DNA from: an uncultured Oscillospiraceae bacterium
GTDB lineage: Bacteria; Bacillota; Clostridia; Oscillospirales; Oscillospiraceae
Reading direction: 5' to 3'
Assembly: GCA_910587505.1 (NCBI GenBank)
Contig: CAJULD010000017.1
Span: 1 to 61,864, forward strand
DNA: 61,864 bases
This document shows, in pieces, positions 1-7,442 of this stretch. Both the position numbers and the translations under genes were made by a program. The first letter of the stretch is position 1, and each line of letters begins with the position of its first letter. A model generated the notes under the pieces. That model ran no database searches. It was given only the letters and a program-made list of their open reading frames with translations, and was not told the origin of the DNA.

Positions 1-10
1 GCCTCTTAAA

Positions 11-223
11 TCATTTTATATCCGTCCTGCCAATCAGATAATCAACGGAAACGCCATAAAAATCTGCAATTTTACACAGTGTCGGCAAGGTAACTTCTTC
101 ACTTACCCCCGTCTCATAGCGGCGGTAGGTCCGCACGGATATTCCAAATTTTTTCGCAATATCCTCTTGCTTCAAGTGTCCCTCCTTGCGCAAGGCAAGC
201 AATCTTTCTGAAAATATTGTCAT
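11..223 (-). CDS. XRE-family repressor, cassette copy 1
   Basis: A 70-residue protein that is almost entirely one Cro/C1-type helix-turn-helix: the HTH lies at about residues 5-60 and includes the YRRYE stretch after the recognition helix. It ends in IADFYGVSVDYLIGRTDIK, a common ending of small clostridial XRE repressors. The ATG is preceded by GGAGG at good spacing. It is divergent from the small gene at 313, and the space between holds a perfect inverted repeat over a promoter, so I infer it represses that gene and perhaps itself. Its last 20 codons are nearly identical to those of the regulator at 647-856, while the DNA-reading part differs. Family assignment is firm; the target is inferred. 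Confidence 0.9.
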   Translation of the reverse strand: MTIFSERLLALRKEGHLKQEDIAKKFGISVRTYRRYETGVSEEVTLPTLCKIADFYGVSVDYLIGRTDIK

Positions 224-239
224 TTTTCCTCCAACAGGG

Positions 240-289
240 TTGACAGGACACAGATGTCCGATTATAATAGAAATCGGACATCTGTGTCC
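240..289 (+). promoter_or_regulatory. Sigma-A promoter with overlapping palindromic operator
   Basis: TTGACA at 240-245 and TATAAT at 263-268, with 17 bp between, form a near-perfect promoter for the gene at 313. A perfect 18-bp inverted repeat (246-263 and 272-289) covers the spacer and the -10 box. Each arm is itself a palindrome of the form GGACA-N4-TGTCC, so there are two operator sites. The likely binder is the divergent XRE repressor at 11-223. Confidence 0.8.
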
Positions 290-312
290 GGAATTTTAAA
301 GGAGTGATTTTT

Positions 313-480
313 ATGACCGACATCGTTGAAACTCTTTTTCTCTACGCCGCAGAGAAGAACTTTCATCCGTATCTGAAAATAGAAGAACTGCGCCAAAGTA
401 CGAACTGTTGCATTTCGATCAAGGAAGAGGCCGCCTTTCAGTCCGGCCTCGCCATCGGCCTGGAGCTGTCCCGCTTATAA
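313..480 (+). CDS. Small DUF6809-like protein, shortened copy
   Basis: A 55-residue protein starting MTDIVETLFLYAAEKNFH and ending AAFQSGLAIGLELSRL. It has an AAAGGAG ribosome binding site before ATG 313. It is clearly a paralogue of the 84-residue protein at 945-1199: the first 20 or so and last 16 residues match, but about 29 residues in the middle are missing here, in frame. It probably derives from the longer form by an internal deletion. The family (small acidic proteins next to XRE regulators in gut clostridia, called DUF6809 in databases as I recall) has no known function. Its expression is presumably controlled by the repressor at 11-223 through the operator at 246-289. Confidence 0.75.
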   Translation: MTDIVETLFLYAAEKNFHPYLKIEELRQSTNCCISIKEEAAFQSGLAIGLELSRL

Positions 481-489
481 GAAGCTGTA

Positions 490-632
490 CCAACAGGCGA
501 AGTGCGCAGATTGACGGGAAAAATTTTCGGCCGGCAGGGAAGGAAAGCGCAGGAATCCTGACGGATTTCAGGCTTTTCTCACGCGGTTCGGACGGTAATT
601 TTTCCGTCTGGATGGGTGCTCCCGCCTGTTGG
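490..632. repeat. Segment bounded by a 10-bp inverted repeat
   Basis: CCAACAGGCG (490-499) and CGCCTGTTGG (623-632) are perfect inverted repeats enclosing a non-coding spacer between the two cassette copies. Inside there is a small hairpin, GACGG/CCGTC near 588-605. I see no gene in this spacer. It may be a terminator-like or recombination-related structure. Confidence 0.45.
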
Positions 633-646
633 CTCAGCCTCTTAAA

Positions 647-856
647 TCATTTTATATCCGTCCTGCCAATCAGATAATCAACGGAAACGCCGTAAAAGTC
701 CGCAATTTTCCACAGCGTAGAAGCCGTTGGTTCCCGTTCGCCGGTTTCATAGCGGCGATATGACATGTAGGCAATACCGCTTAATTCTGCTGCTTTTTCC
801 TGCTTTAATCCTTCACTTTTCCGCAAAGCAAGCATTCGTTCTGGTAATTTTGTCAT
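647..856 (-). CDS. XRE-family repressor, cassette copy 2
   Basis: A 69-residue XRE helix-turn-helix protein. I chose ATG 856 (MTKLPERMLALRK) because it has a GGAGAG site and aligns with copy 1; the upstream in-frame codons would run through the operator. The HTH spans about residues 5-60. The last 20 residues equal those of copy 1 at 11-223, but the region around the recognition helix (IAYMSYRRYE versus ISVRTYRRYE) and the N-terminus differ, and the operator upstream differs too. It is divergent from the small gene at 945 and probably represses it. Confidence 0.9.
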   Translation of the reverse strand: MTKLPERMLALRKSEGLKQEKAAELSGIAYMSYRRYETGEREPTASTLWKIADFYGVSVDYLIGRTDIK

Positions 857-886
857 TTTCTCTCCAAAGGGCCTGACAATACCAGA

Positions 887-913
887 CGGAACAATTGCAA
901 TTTGATTGTTCCG
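887..913 (+). promoter_or_regulatory. Inverted-repeat operator of cassette 2
   Basis: CGGAACAAT (887-895) and ATTGTTCCG (905-913) form a perfect 9-bp inverted repeat with a 9-bp spacer, midway between the divergent XRE gene and the small gene. The sequence is unlike the GGACA-type operator of cassette 1, which fits the different recognition helix. No strong -35/-10 pair is evident, so the promoter itself is not placed. Confidence 0.6.
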
Positions 914-944
914 TTTGATAAATTTTTTAAAGGAGTGATTACCC

Positions 945-1199
945 ATGACAGCCATCGTCGAAAAGCTCTCTCACTACGCCTCAGAGAAGAATTTCCACCC
1001 CTATTTAAACATAACGGAGTATATCCACTACACAAACGCAGAGGAAACCGCGGAAGCGGCCATCCGCCAGCTTCTTCCCGCCGGGCAGCAAAAGCTGGTG
1101 GACGACCTGCACCAGAACAGGACCTGCAGCTCCTCAGTTGAGTTGGAGGCCGCCTTCCAGTCCGGCCTCGCCATCGGCCTGGAGCTGTCCCGCTTATAA
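945..1199 (+). CDS. Small DUF6809-like protein, full-length copy
   Basis: An 84-residue, mildly acidic protein with no signal peptide or membrane segment. It has an AAAGGAG site before ATG 945. The middle part (RQLLPAGQQKLVDDLHQ) and the C-terminal helix (ELEAAFQSGLAIGLELS) align with the protein at 10630-10893, where the same positions read EQLPPAQKAQLEELQRA and ELEAMFLATFDQ. It is therefore the same family, and the 55-residue copy at 313 is a shortened relative. The stop codon lies one base from the end of the convergent topA, so the cassette sits directly against the topA 3' end. The function is unknown. Confidence 0.8.
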   Translation: MTAIVEKLSHYASEKNFHPYLNITEYIHYTNAEETAEAAIRQLLPAGQQKLVDDLHQNRTCSSSVELEAAFQSGLAIGLELSRL

Positions 1200-1200
1200 G

Positions 1201-3558
1201 CTATTTCTCCGCAGTTTTTTTAGCGGCCGGCTTTTTCACGGTGGCAGTTTTCTTCGTGGCAGTTTTCTTCGTGGCGGCCGTCTTCCTGGCGGCAGTGGTC
1301 TTTTTCGCCGCCGCCGTCTTCTTCGCGGCAGCGGGCTTCTTCCCGGCGGCGGGCTTCTCCCCGGCGGCCTCCGCCTCAGCAGAAGGCGCCGCCTCTCCCT
1401 CCCCGGCGGGCTTCTTCTTCCATCCGCCCCGCTTCTCCTCCGGGGTAAAATTCTCGCATTTCCCGTTGATGCAGAAGGGCTTTCTGAACCCCTTCCCCGC
1501 CTTTTTGAACATGGTCTGGCCGCAGACCGGGCAGTCGTCCGCCACGGGCACGTCCCAGGTCATAAAGTCGCACCTGTTGTTTTCGTCCCTGCTGGTCAGC
1601 CGCTCGCAGCAGTAGTAGGTGTACTGCTTGCCTGTTTTCCTGCTGTTGCCGGTTCGCTTCATCAGGCGGCTTTCGCACCTGGGGCACCGCCCCGGCATGG
1701 CCACCACCAGCGGCTTGGTGAAGGTGCACTCCGGGTACCCCGGACAGGCCAGGAACCGGCCGAACCGGCCGCTTTTGATGACCATTTTCCGGCCGCACTC
1801 GTCGCAGACCTCGTCGGACTCCTCGTCCGGCACCTTCAGCCGCACGCCCTCCAGGTCCTTTTCCGCCTGACTCAGCTCCGCCCGGAAGGGGTCGTAGAAC
1901 TCCTGGAGCAGCGCCCGCCACTCCTTGTTCCCCGCCTCCACGTTGTCCAGCGCCTTTTCCATACTGGCGGTGAAGCCGGTGTCCACAATGTCGGAGAACT
2001 TATCCTTCATCAGGCCGTTGACCACTTCGCCCAGGGGCGTGGTGTGGAGATACTTGCCGTCCTTGACCACGTACTCCCGATCCAGTATGGTGCTGACGGT
2101 GGGGGCGTAGGTGGAGGGGCGGCCGATGCCGTTTTCCTCCAGCGCCCGGATCAGGGAAGCGTCGGTGTACCGGGGGGGCGGCTGGGTGAAGTGCTGGCCG
2201 GGCTGGAAGTCCAGACTCTGCAGGCTCTGTCCCTCCTTCAGGGGGGGCAGGCGGCCCTCCTTTTCTTCCTTCTCCTCGTCCCTGCCCTCCTCATAGACAG
2301 CGGTATAGCCGGAGAACTTCAGGCTGCTGCTGCTGGCGCGGAACCCGTGGACCCCCGCCTGAATCTCCACGGAGACGGCGTCATAGACGGCGTTGGACAT
2401 CTGGCAGGCCACGAACCGGCTCCAGATCAGCCAGTAGAGCCGGTACTGATCGTTCGTCAGGTCCCCCTTCACCTTCTCCGGGGTCAGCTCCACATCGCTG
2501 GGCCGGATGGCCTCGTGGGCGTCCTGCGCCCCCGCTTTGGTCTTATAGGTCCGGGGGGCGGCGGGGCAGTAGCTCTCGCCGTAGCGGCCCCTGATGAAGC
2601 CTCTGGCGGAGGCGAGAGCCTCGTCGCTCAGCCGCAGGGAGTCGGTACGCATGTAGGTAATGAGGCCCACGGCACCCTCGCCGGAGATGTCTACGCCCTC
2701 GTAGAGCTGCTGGGCAATGGCCATGGTGCGCCGGGGCGTCATGTTCAGCTTGCGGCTGGCCTCCTGCTGGAGGGTGGAGGTGGTGAAGGGGGCGGCGGGA
2801 GAGCGCTGCTTTTCCTGCCGCCTGACGGTCTTCACGGTGAAAGCGGCCGCCTTCACGGCCTCGACCACCGCATTGACCTCCTCAATGGAATTGAGCTCCT
2901 TTTTCTTCCCGTTCTCCCCGTGATAGTGGGCCAGGAAGGCGTTCCGTTCTGTGCCGTCGGGGGTAAGCCGGGCGTCCAGGGACCAGTATTCCTGGGGCTG
3001 GAAGGCGGCGATCTCATGCTCCCGGTCGCAGACCATCCGGGTTGCCACGGACTGGACCCGTCCGGCGGACAGGCCGCTGCGGATTTTTTTCCACAGCAGG
3101 GGCGAGAGCTGATAACCCACGATCCGGTCCAGGATGCGCCTTGCCTGCTGGGCGTCCACCAGGCTCCGGTCGATCTCCCGCGGCCGGGCAATGGATTCGC
3201 TGACCACCCGCCTGGTGATTTCGTTGAAGGTCACCCGGCGGGCTTTCTCGTCCTCCAGCCCCAGCAGCTCCTTCAGGTGCCAGCTGATGGCCTCTCCCTC
3301 CCGGTCCGGGTCGGTGGCCAGATAGACCACGTCGCTGGCCCTGGCGGACTTCTTCAGGTCGCTGATGATGTCCTCCTTGCCTTTGATGGGGCAGTAGTTT
3401 GGTTCAAAGTTGTTGTCGATATCCACGCCCAGGGTGCTTTTGGGCAGGTCCCGCAGGTGGCCCATGCAGGCCTTTACCTGATAGCCGGGGCCCAGATACT
3501 TCCCGATGGTCTTTGCTTTGGCGGGAGACTCCACGATCACGAGACTCGATTTTGCCAT
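1201..3558 (-). CDS. topA: DNA topoisomerase I with histone-like tail
   Basis: A type IA topoisomerase of 785 residues that relaxes negative supercoils by single-strand passage. The N-terminal TOPRIM domain shows VESPAKAKTIG (Glu10) and the metal-binding DPDRE (Asp83, Asp85, Glu87). The catalytic tyrosine is Tyr302 in TYMRTDS. Three C-terminal zinc-ribbon modules follow, with Cys pairs CDECG, CPRC and CPVCG. The last 60 or so residues are a low-complexity Lys/Ala tail of repeated KKTA-type units, like the basic tails of H1-like proteins, probably for nonspecific DNA binding. Its start has AGGAGG in front of ATG 3558. dprA lies just upstream on the same strand, the usual dprA-topA order. Confidence 0.97.
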   Translation of the reverse strand: MAKSSLVIVESPAKAKTIGKYLGPGYQVKACMGHLRDLPKSTLGVDIDNNFEPNYCPIKGKEDIISDLKKSARASDVVYLATDPDREGEAISWHLKELLGLEDEKARRVTFNEITRRVVSESIARPREIDRSLVDAQQARRILDRIVGYQLSPLLWKKIRSGLSAGRVQSVATRMVCDREHEIAAFQPQEYWSLDARLTPDGTERNAFLAHYHGENGKKKELNSIEEVNAVVEAVKAAAFTVKTVRRQEKQRSPAAPFTTSTLQQEASRKLNMTPRRTMAIAQQLYEGVDISGEGAVGLITYMRTDSLRLSDEALASARGFIRGRYGESYCPAAPRTYKTKAGAQDAHEAIRPSDVELTPEKVKGDLTNDQYRLYWLIWSRFVACQMSNAVYDAVSVEIQAGVHGFRASSSSLKFSGYTAVYEEGRDEEKEEKEGRLPPLKEGQSLQSLDFQPGQHFTQPPPRYTDASLIRALEENGIGRPSTYAPTVSTILDREYVVKDGKYLHTTPLGEVVNGLMKDKFSDIVDTGFTASMEKALDNVEAGNKEWRALLQEFYDPFRAELSQAEKDLEGVRLKVPDEESDEVCDECGRKMVIKSGRFGRFLACPGYPECTFTKPLVVAMPGRCPRCESRLMKRTGNSRKTGKQYTYYCCERLTSRDENNRCDFMTWDVPVADDCPVCGQTMFKKAGKGFRKPFCINGKCENFTPEEKRGGWKKKPAGEGEAAPSAEAEAAGEKPAAGKKPAAAKKTAAAKKTTAARKTAATKKTATKKTATVKKPAAKKTAEK

Positions 3559-3700
3559 TGACTTCCTCCTGGATCACGCGCACGCTGGGGTGCGCCGCTG
3601 TAATATACCCCCTCCGGGGAACAGATGATATGAAACAGAGTTTATGTCGGACCCGTCGCCTTGTAAAAGGGTGGACGGAAACCGCCCGGAAAGGCAGACC

Positions 3701-3770
3701 CGGAATTTTCCGGAAATCTTCCTGCGGGACAAAATATATATTTCCCGAAATTCTTTATGATACCTTTTCC
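3701..3770. repeat. Dispersed ~75-bp intergenic repeat, diverged copy
   Basis: The topA-dprA gap carries TTCCTGCGGGACAAAATATA followed by TTTCCCGAAATTCTTTATGA, matching the plan of copies at 6092-6165, 21933-22010 and 48042-48120 (CTGCGGG-CAAAATAT...ATTCC-GAAGTTCTTT). I see no gene in the 268-bp gap. Confidence 0.5.
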
Positions 3771-3826
3771 ATGCAGTGTCCACAGGGCGGCGCGGTGGTT
3801 TCAGGAAAAAGCAGGTATGCCGGATC

Positions 3827-5044
3827 CTACGGTTTTACACGCACAGTCAACGAGAACCGCTTGCCGGTTTCCTGCGCCACGATCCGGTCCAGCTCCAGCA
3901 CAGTCAGGGCGGACAGGACCCGCCGGACGGGGAGCTGCGTCTCCTCCGCCAGATCGTCCACCTGGACCGTGCGGCCCTTCAGGGCCTTCACGATGCGCAG
4001 CTGATCGTCGGTGAGTCCGTGCCCGCCGGTCAGGTCCAGCACCGGCTTCTCCTTTTCTCCGGCGGGCTGCTCCTGCTTTCCGGGGGGCTTTTCATGCCGG
4101 ATGGACCGGCTCCGCTCTCCGGAGGAGAAGCGGCGGGGCTCCGCCATCCGCAGGGAGCGGATCTTATGGGGGAACCGTCCGGCGTAGCCGCTGAGCACGT
4201 CCCACGCGTCGGCGGCCAGCCCCGCGCCGTCCCGCAGCAGGGCGTTGCTTCCGGCGCAGCGGTAGTCTCCCGCCTGACCGGGAATCACGAACACGTCCTT
4301 GCCCTGATCCAGGGCCCGGCCGGCCGTGATGAGCGCGCCGCTGCGTTCCGGCGCTTCGATGACCACCACCCCCAGGCTGAGTCCGCTGATGATCCGGTTG
4401 CGCACGGGAAAGTGACCGCCAATATGCTCGGTTCCCGGCGGATATTCGGAGAGGATCACACCTCTGGCGGCGATGTCCTCATACAGGGATCTGTTTTCCC
4501 GGGGATAGATCACGTCGTGCCCCCCGCCGATGACCGCAGCGGTCAGGCCTCCGGCCAGCAGCGCGCCCCGATGGGCGGCGGCATCGCCGCCCGCGGCCAG
4601 ACCGGAGACGATCACCGCCCCCAGACCGGCCATCTGGAAGGCCAGCTTCTCGCCCATTTCCACGGCGTAGGGCGACGCCCGGCGGGTGCCCACCATGGCG
4701 ACGGCCACCTCCTCGTCGAACCGGGGCATCCGTCCCTGAACGTAGAGGAGCAGAGGCGGGTCAAAAATATTGCGCAGCCGGTCGGGATACTCCCCGTCTC
4801 TGATGGTGATGATCCGGATTCCCAGCCGGTCGCAGTCCCCCAGAATCCGGTCCGTCCCGTCCAGATTTTTATCCTCCAGCGCGGCCGCCCCAGGCCGGGT
4901 CATTCCTTTTACCAGAAAGTATTCCTCTTTTTCGCCATAGTAGATTTTATCCGGCTCGCCAAAATGCTCCAGAAGGGCCAGCTTCATCTGGTTGTTCAGC
5001 CTGGGAAGATTCGCCAGCCAGAGCCAGTACTTTAACTGTGCCAT
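3827..5044 (-). CDS. dprA: DNA processing protein DprA
   Basis: A 405-residue DprA/Smf-family protein, which in other bacteria loads RecA on incoming single-stranded DNA. The N-terminal helical region (about 1-75) is followed by the Rossmann-like core with GTRRASPYAVEMGEKLA and SGLAAGGDAAAHRGA, and a C-terminal winged helix of about 60 residues (LTDDQLRIVKALKGRTVQVDDL). The usual SGLARGID motif reads SGLAAGGD here, losing the Arg and Ile, which is slightly unusual. AAAGGAG stands before ATG 5044. It is upstream of topA and probably cotranscribed with it. Confidence 0.93.
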   Translation of the reverse strand: MAQLKYWLWLANLPRLNNQMKLALLEHFGEPDKIYYGEKEEYFLVKGMTRPGAAALEDKNLDGTDRILGDCDRLGIRIITIRDGEYPDRLRNIFDPPLLLYVQGRMPRFDEEVAVAMVGTRRASPYAVEMGEKLAFQMAGLGAVIVSGLAAGGDAAAHRGALLAGGLTAAVIGGGHDVIYPRENRSLYEDIAARGVILSEYPPGTEHIGGHFPVRNRIISGLSLGVVVIEAPERSGALITAGRALDQGKDVFVIPGQAGDYRCAGSNALLRDGAGLAADAWDVLSGYAGRFPHKIRSLRMAEPRRFSSGERSRSIRHEKPPGKQEQPAGEKEKPVLDLTGGHGLTDDQLRIVKALKGRTVQVDDLAEETQLPVRRVLSALTVLELDRIVAQETGKRFSLTVRVKP

Positions 5045-5090
5045 TGGGAACTCCTTTCTCCGCCGCCGCTGCGCGGCGGCTCCACGGGCG

Positions 5091-5924
5091 TTACTTCTCC
5101 CCCGCGGGAAAAGTACCCGGAAATGCGCTCAAAGGCTCTTCGCCGTCCGGGCGCGAAGAGCACTGCCGGCGAAATCCCTCCCACAGCAGCGCCGCGGCCG
5201 CCGCCGCCACATTCAGCGACTCGCACCTCTCCCGCATCGGGATACGGACGGTCCGTCCGCAGGCGGACAGCGCCGCCTCACTGAGCCCCTTTCCCTCGCT
5301 TCCCAGAAGAATGATCCCCCGGCGAAGGTCCGCCCCACGGACGTCCACGGTATCCTCCCGGAGGGCCGTCCCCGTCAGGGGCAGCCCCGCCCCCTCCGCC
5401 AGCGTCCGGAGTGCCTCCAGGCCGCAGCTCCAGACAGGAAGCCGGAATACCGCTCCCATGGCACTTCTGATGGTCTTGTGGTTATACAGGTCCGCGCACC
5501 CCGGCAGCAGGAACAGCCCGTCCGCGCCGAAGGCGTCCGCCGTGCGCATGATGGTCCCCACGTTTCCGGGGTCCTGCACCCCCTCCAGCGCCAGATACCG
5601 CCCCTCCGGCAGCGTTTCCGGCGGGGTCATGGGCGGAATGCGGGCCAGGAACAGCACGCCCTGAGGGGCTTCCATGGGGCTGACGGACCGCATCACGTCC
5701 GGCGGAACCTCCACCTGCCGCACCTCCGGCGGCAGGGGCGGCAGGGCCGCCTCCTCCGTGTGGACCACCACGGCCAGCGCCGCACCCCAGCGCAGGGCCT
5801 CCTCCAGCAGCTTGGTTCCGTCCCCCAGGTACTCCCCTGTCTCATACCGGTGGGACCGGGAGGCGGCCAGCTTCCGGATGTGGACCATCAGGGGATTGGC
5901 GCGGCTGGTGATGCGCTCTGCCAT
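5091..5924 (-). CDS. TrmH/SpoU-family RNA 2'-O-methyltransferase
   Basis: A 277-residue SPOUT methyltransferase that would use S-adenosylmethionine to methylate a ribose in tRNA or rRNA. The N-terminal substrate-binding domain is about residues 1-95. The three SpoU motifs are visible: QDPGNVGTIMRTADAFGADG (motif 1, with the Asn and Arg), ILLGSEGKGLSEAAL (motif 2) and RIPMRERCESLNVAAAAAA (motif 3, the knot region). The target nucleotide cannot be told from sequence. It is directly upstream of dprA and probably in the same transcript. Confidence 0.88.
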   Translation of the reverse strand: MAERITSRANPLMVHIRKLAASRSHRYETGEYLGDGTKLLEEALRWGAALAVVVHTEEAALPPLPPEVRQVEVPPDVMRSVSPMEAPQGVLFLARIPPMTPPETLPEGRYLALEGVQDPGNVGTIMRTADAFGADGLFLLPGCADLYNHKTIRSAMGAVFRLPVWSCGLEALRTLAEGAGLPLTGTALREDTVDVRGADLRRGIILLGSEGKGLSEAALSACGRTVRIPMRERCESLNVAAAAAALLWEGFRRQCSSRPDGEEPLSAFPGTFPAGEK

Positions 5925-6012
5925 GGCGGCGACCTTTCCTTTCTTTCAGATTCTACCTTATAATAAAGGTATCGTTTCCTCTTGTCAAGACGCGGTTTTG
6001 TCGGTTTATGAA

Positions 6013-6050
6013 TTTTCGCCTCCGTTTCCCTGGGGAAACGGAGGCGAAAA
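6013..6050. terminator. Perfect 18-bp hairpin, terminator-like
   Basis: The arms at 6013-6030 and 6033-6050 are perfectly complementary, with a 2-base centre. The outer ends are T-rich on the left and A-rich on the right, so it can work in either direction. It lies downstream of galE (minus strand) and upstream of the methyltransferase gene. Confidence 0.65.
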
Positions 6051-6091
6051 GAGCGCGTCGGATCTGCAAAGCCCCTGCTCTGAAGCAGTTC

Positions 6092-6165
6092 AAAATCTTC
6101 AGGAAACGCCTGCGGGGCAATCATCTGAATTCCTGAAGTTCTTTCCGGTTTTTCTTTCAGGAACA
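6092..6165. repeat. Dispersed ~75-bp intergenic repeat
   Basis: The pattern TTCAGGAAACGCCTGCGGGG, then GAATTCCTGAAGTTCTTT, then TTTTTCTTTCAGGAA recurs in diverged form at 21933-22010, 48042-48120 and 3701-3770. It contains short inverted repeats (TTCAGGAA with TTCCTGAA). It is non-coding. Confidence 0.65.
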
Positions 6166-6212
6166 GGGGCGGGAGTTCTTTCCGGATACTTTTTCCTTCC
6201 CAGGAAAAAGCA

Positions 6213-7232
6213 TCATCCCTTATACCCGTTGGGATTCCCGGACTGCCACTTCCAGGAGGAGGCGCACATGTCCTCGATGCCGTACCCGGCCTCCCAGCCC
6301 AGCTCGTCCCGGGCCCTGGCGGGATCCGCGTAGCAGGCGGCGATGTCGCCGGGCCGCCGGGGATCAATCACATAGGGCAGCTCCCTGCCGCAGGCCTTCT
6401 CATAGGCGTGGAGCACATCCAGCACGCTGTAGCCCTTGCCGGTGCCCAGGTTGCACACGAAGAGCCCGCACTTTTTCTCCAGCTTCTTCAGCGCCGCCAC
6501 GTGGCCCCGTGCCAGATCCACCACGTGGATATAGTCCCGCACGCCGGTGCCGTCGGGGGTGGGATAGTCGTTGCCGTAGACGTGTACCTTCTCCAGCTGG
6601 CCCACCGCCACCCTGGCGATATAGGGCACCAGATTGTTGGGGATACCGTTGGGGTCCTCTCCGATGAGGCCGCTCTCATGGGCCCCGATGGGATTGAAGT
6701 ACCGCAGCAGCACCACGTTCAGCTCCGGGTCGGCCGCGCAGATGTCCATCAGCATCTTCTCCTGGAACAGCTTGCTGGTGCCGTAGGGATTGGTGGTGCC
6801 GCCGGTGGGGAAGTCCTCCCGGATGGGCACCGTGGCCGGATCTCCGTACACCGTGGCGGAGGAGGAGAACACAAAGTTCTTTACCCCGTGGCGGCGCATG
6901 GCCTGAAGGAGGTACAGGGTGCTGATGAGATTGTTGGAATAGTATTCCAGGGGCTTCGCCACGCTCTCGCCCACCGCCTTCAGTCCGGCAAAGTGGATCA
7001 CCGCATCGATGCCGGGGTGCTTCGCGAACAGTTCCTCCACCTCCGCCTCGTTGCACAGCTCCGCCCTGATAAAGGGAAGGGCTTTTCCGGTAATCTTCTC
7101 CACACGGCGCAGGGACTCCTCGCTGGCGTTGCAGAGATTGTCCGCCACCACGATCTCATATCCGGCCTGGATAAGCTCCACGCAGGTGTGGCTGCCGATA
7201 TACCCCGCTCCGCCGCAGACTAAAATAGACAT
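6213..7232 (-). CDS. galE: UDP-glucose 4-epimerase
   Basis: A 339-residue extended short-chain dehydrogenase that interconverts UDP-glucose and UDP-galactose with bound NAD. The N-terminal GGAGYIGSHT is the NAD-binding glycine motif. The catalytic Ser is in FSSSATVYG, and the Tyr/Lys pair in NPYGTSK. The typical GalE stretch RYFNPIGAHESGLIGEDPNG follows, and the length is normal for the family. GGAGAGG stands before ATG 7232. It is monocistronic, with a -10-like TATAAT on the minus strand at 7312-7307. It probably serves galactose use and surface sugar synthesis. Confidence 0.96.
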   Translation of the reverse strand: MSILVCGGAGYIGSHTCVELIQAGYEIVVADNLCNASEESLRRVEKITGKALPFIRAELCNEAEVEELFAKHPGIDAVIHFAGLKAVGESVAKPLEYYSNNLISTLYLLQAMRRHGVKNFVFSSSATVYGDPATVPIREDFPTGGTTNPYGTSKLFQEKMLMDICAADPELNVVLLRYFNPIGAHESGLIGEDPNGIPNNLVPYIARVAVGQLEKVHVYGNDYPTPDGTGVRDYIHVVDLARGHVAALKKLEKKCGLFVCNLGTGKGYSVLDVLHAYEKACGRELPYVIDPRRPGDIAACYADPARARDELGWEAGYGIEDMCASSWKWQSGNPNGYKG

Positions 7233-7401
7233 ATCGTTCCTCTCCTTCTACCTTCGGTTGACAAAGGTAATATTGAATTATCGTGTTTTCCTTGCTGCTT
7301 TATGCTATTATACCATTTCTCCGGCCCGGCTGGAATAGAAAATTTTCCCAATAACTGGATAAATCGCGCAGAAATGCGGCGTTTTCTGAAATGCGGAAAA
7401 T

Positions 7402-7427
7402 GGGGGCGCCCGCAAAAGGGCGCCCCC
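7402..7427 (-). terminator. Rho-independent terminator
   Basis: GGGGGCGCCC (7402-7411) and GGGCGCCCCC (7418-7427) form a perfect 10-bp stem. Read on the minus strand it is followed by ATTTTCC, so it ends the sigH/zinc-ribbon transcript. Confidence 0.8.
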
Positions 7428-7442
7428 GGCGTTTGCTATCTA

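Larger units (their letters stand above)
1..1199. repeat. Tandem duplication of a repressor/small-protein cassette
   Basis: The first 55 bases of the window recur exactly at 637-691, and the end of the small gene (about 427-480) recurs with few changes at 1146-1199. The two units share gene order, orientation and ribosome binding sites but differ in the repressor N-terminal half, the operator and the middle of the small gene. Confidence 0.85.

Noticed and set aside
313..1199. Toxin-antitoxin modules in the small cassettes
   Set aside because: The repressor and small gene are divergent rather than in one operon, and the small proteins match no toxin family I know. A regulated small-protein switch fits better.
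1241..1420. Low-complexity repeats as a CRISPR array or VNTR
   Set aside because: The repeats are the in-frame Lys/Ala codons of the topA tail. There are no conserved repeats with unique spacers, and no cas genes are present.
1138..3561. An 807-codon open frame on the plus strand over topA
   Set aside because: It is the shadow of topA in GC-rich DNA: low-complexity His/Gly/Leu/Pro translation, no ribosome binding site and no known motif. Similar long antisense frames over dprA, galE, glmM, ruvB, secA, lon, clpX, thrC and the DAK2 kinase were dropped for the same reason.
7258..7263. TTGACA upstream of galE as a plus-strand promoter
   Set aside because: There is no -10 element at suitable spacing and no plus-strand gene follows.
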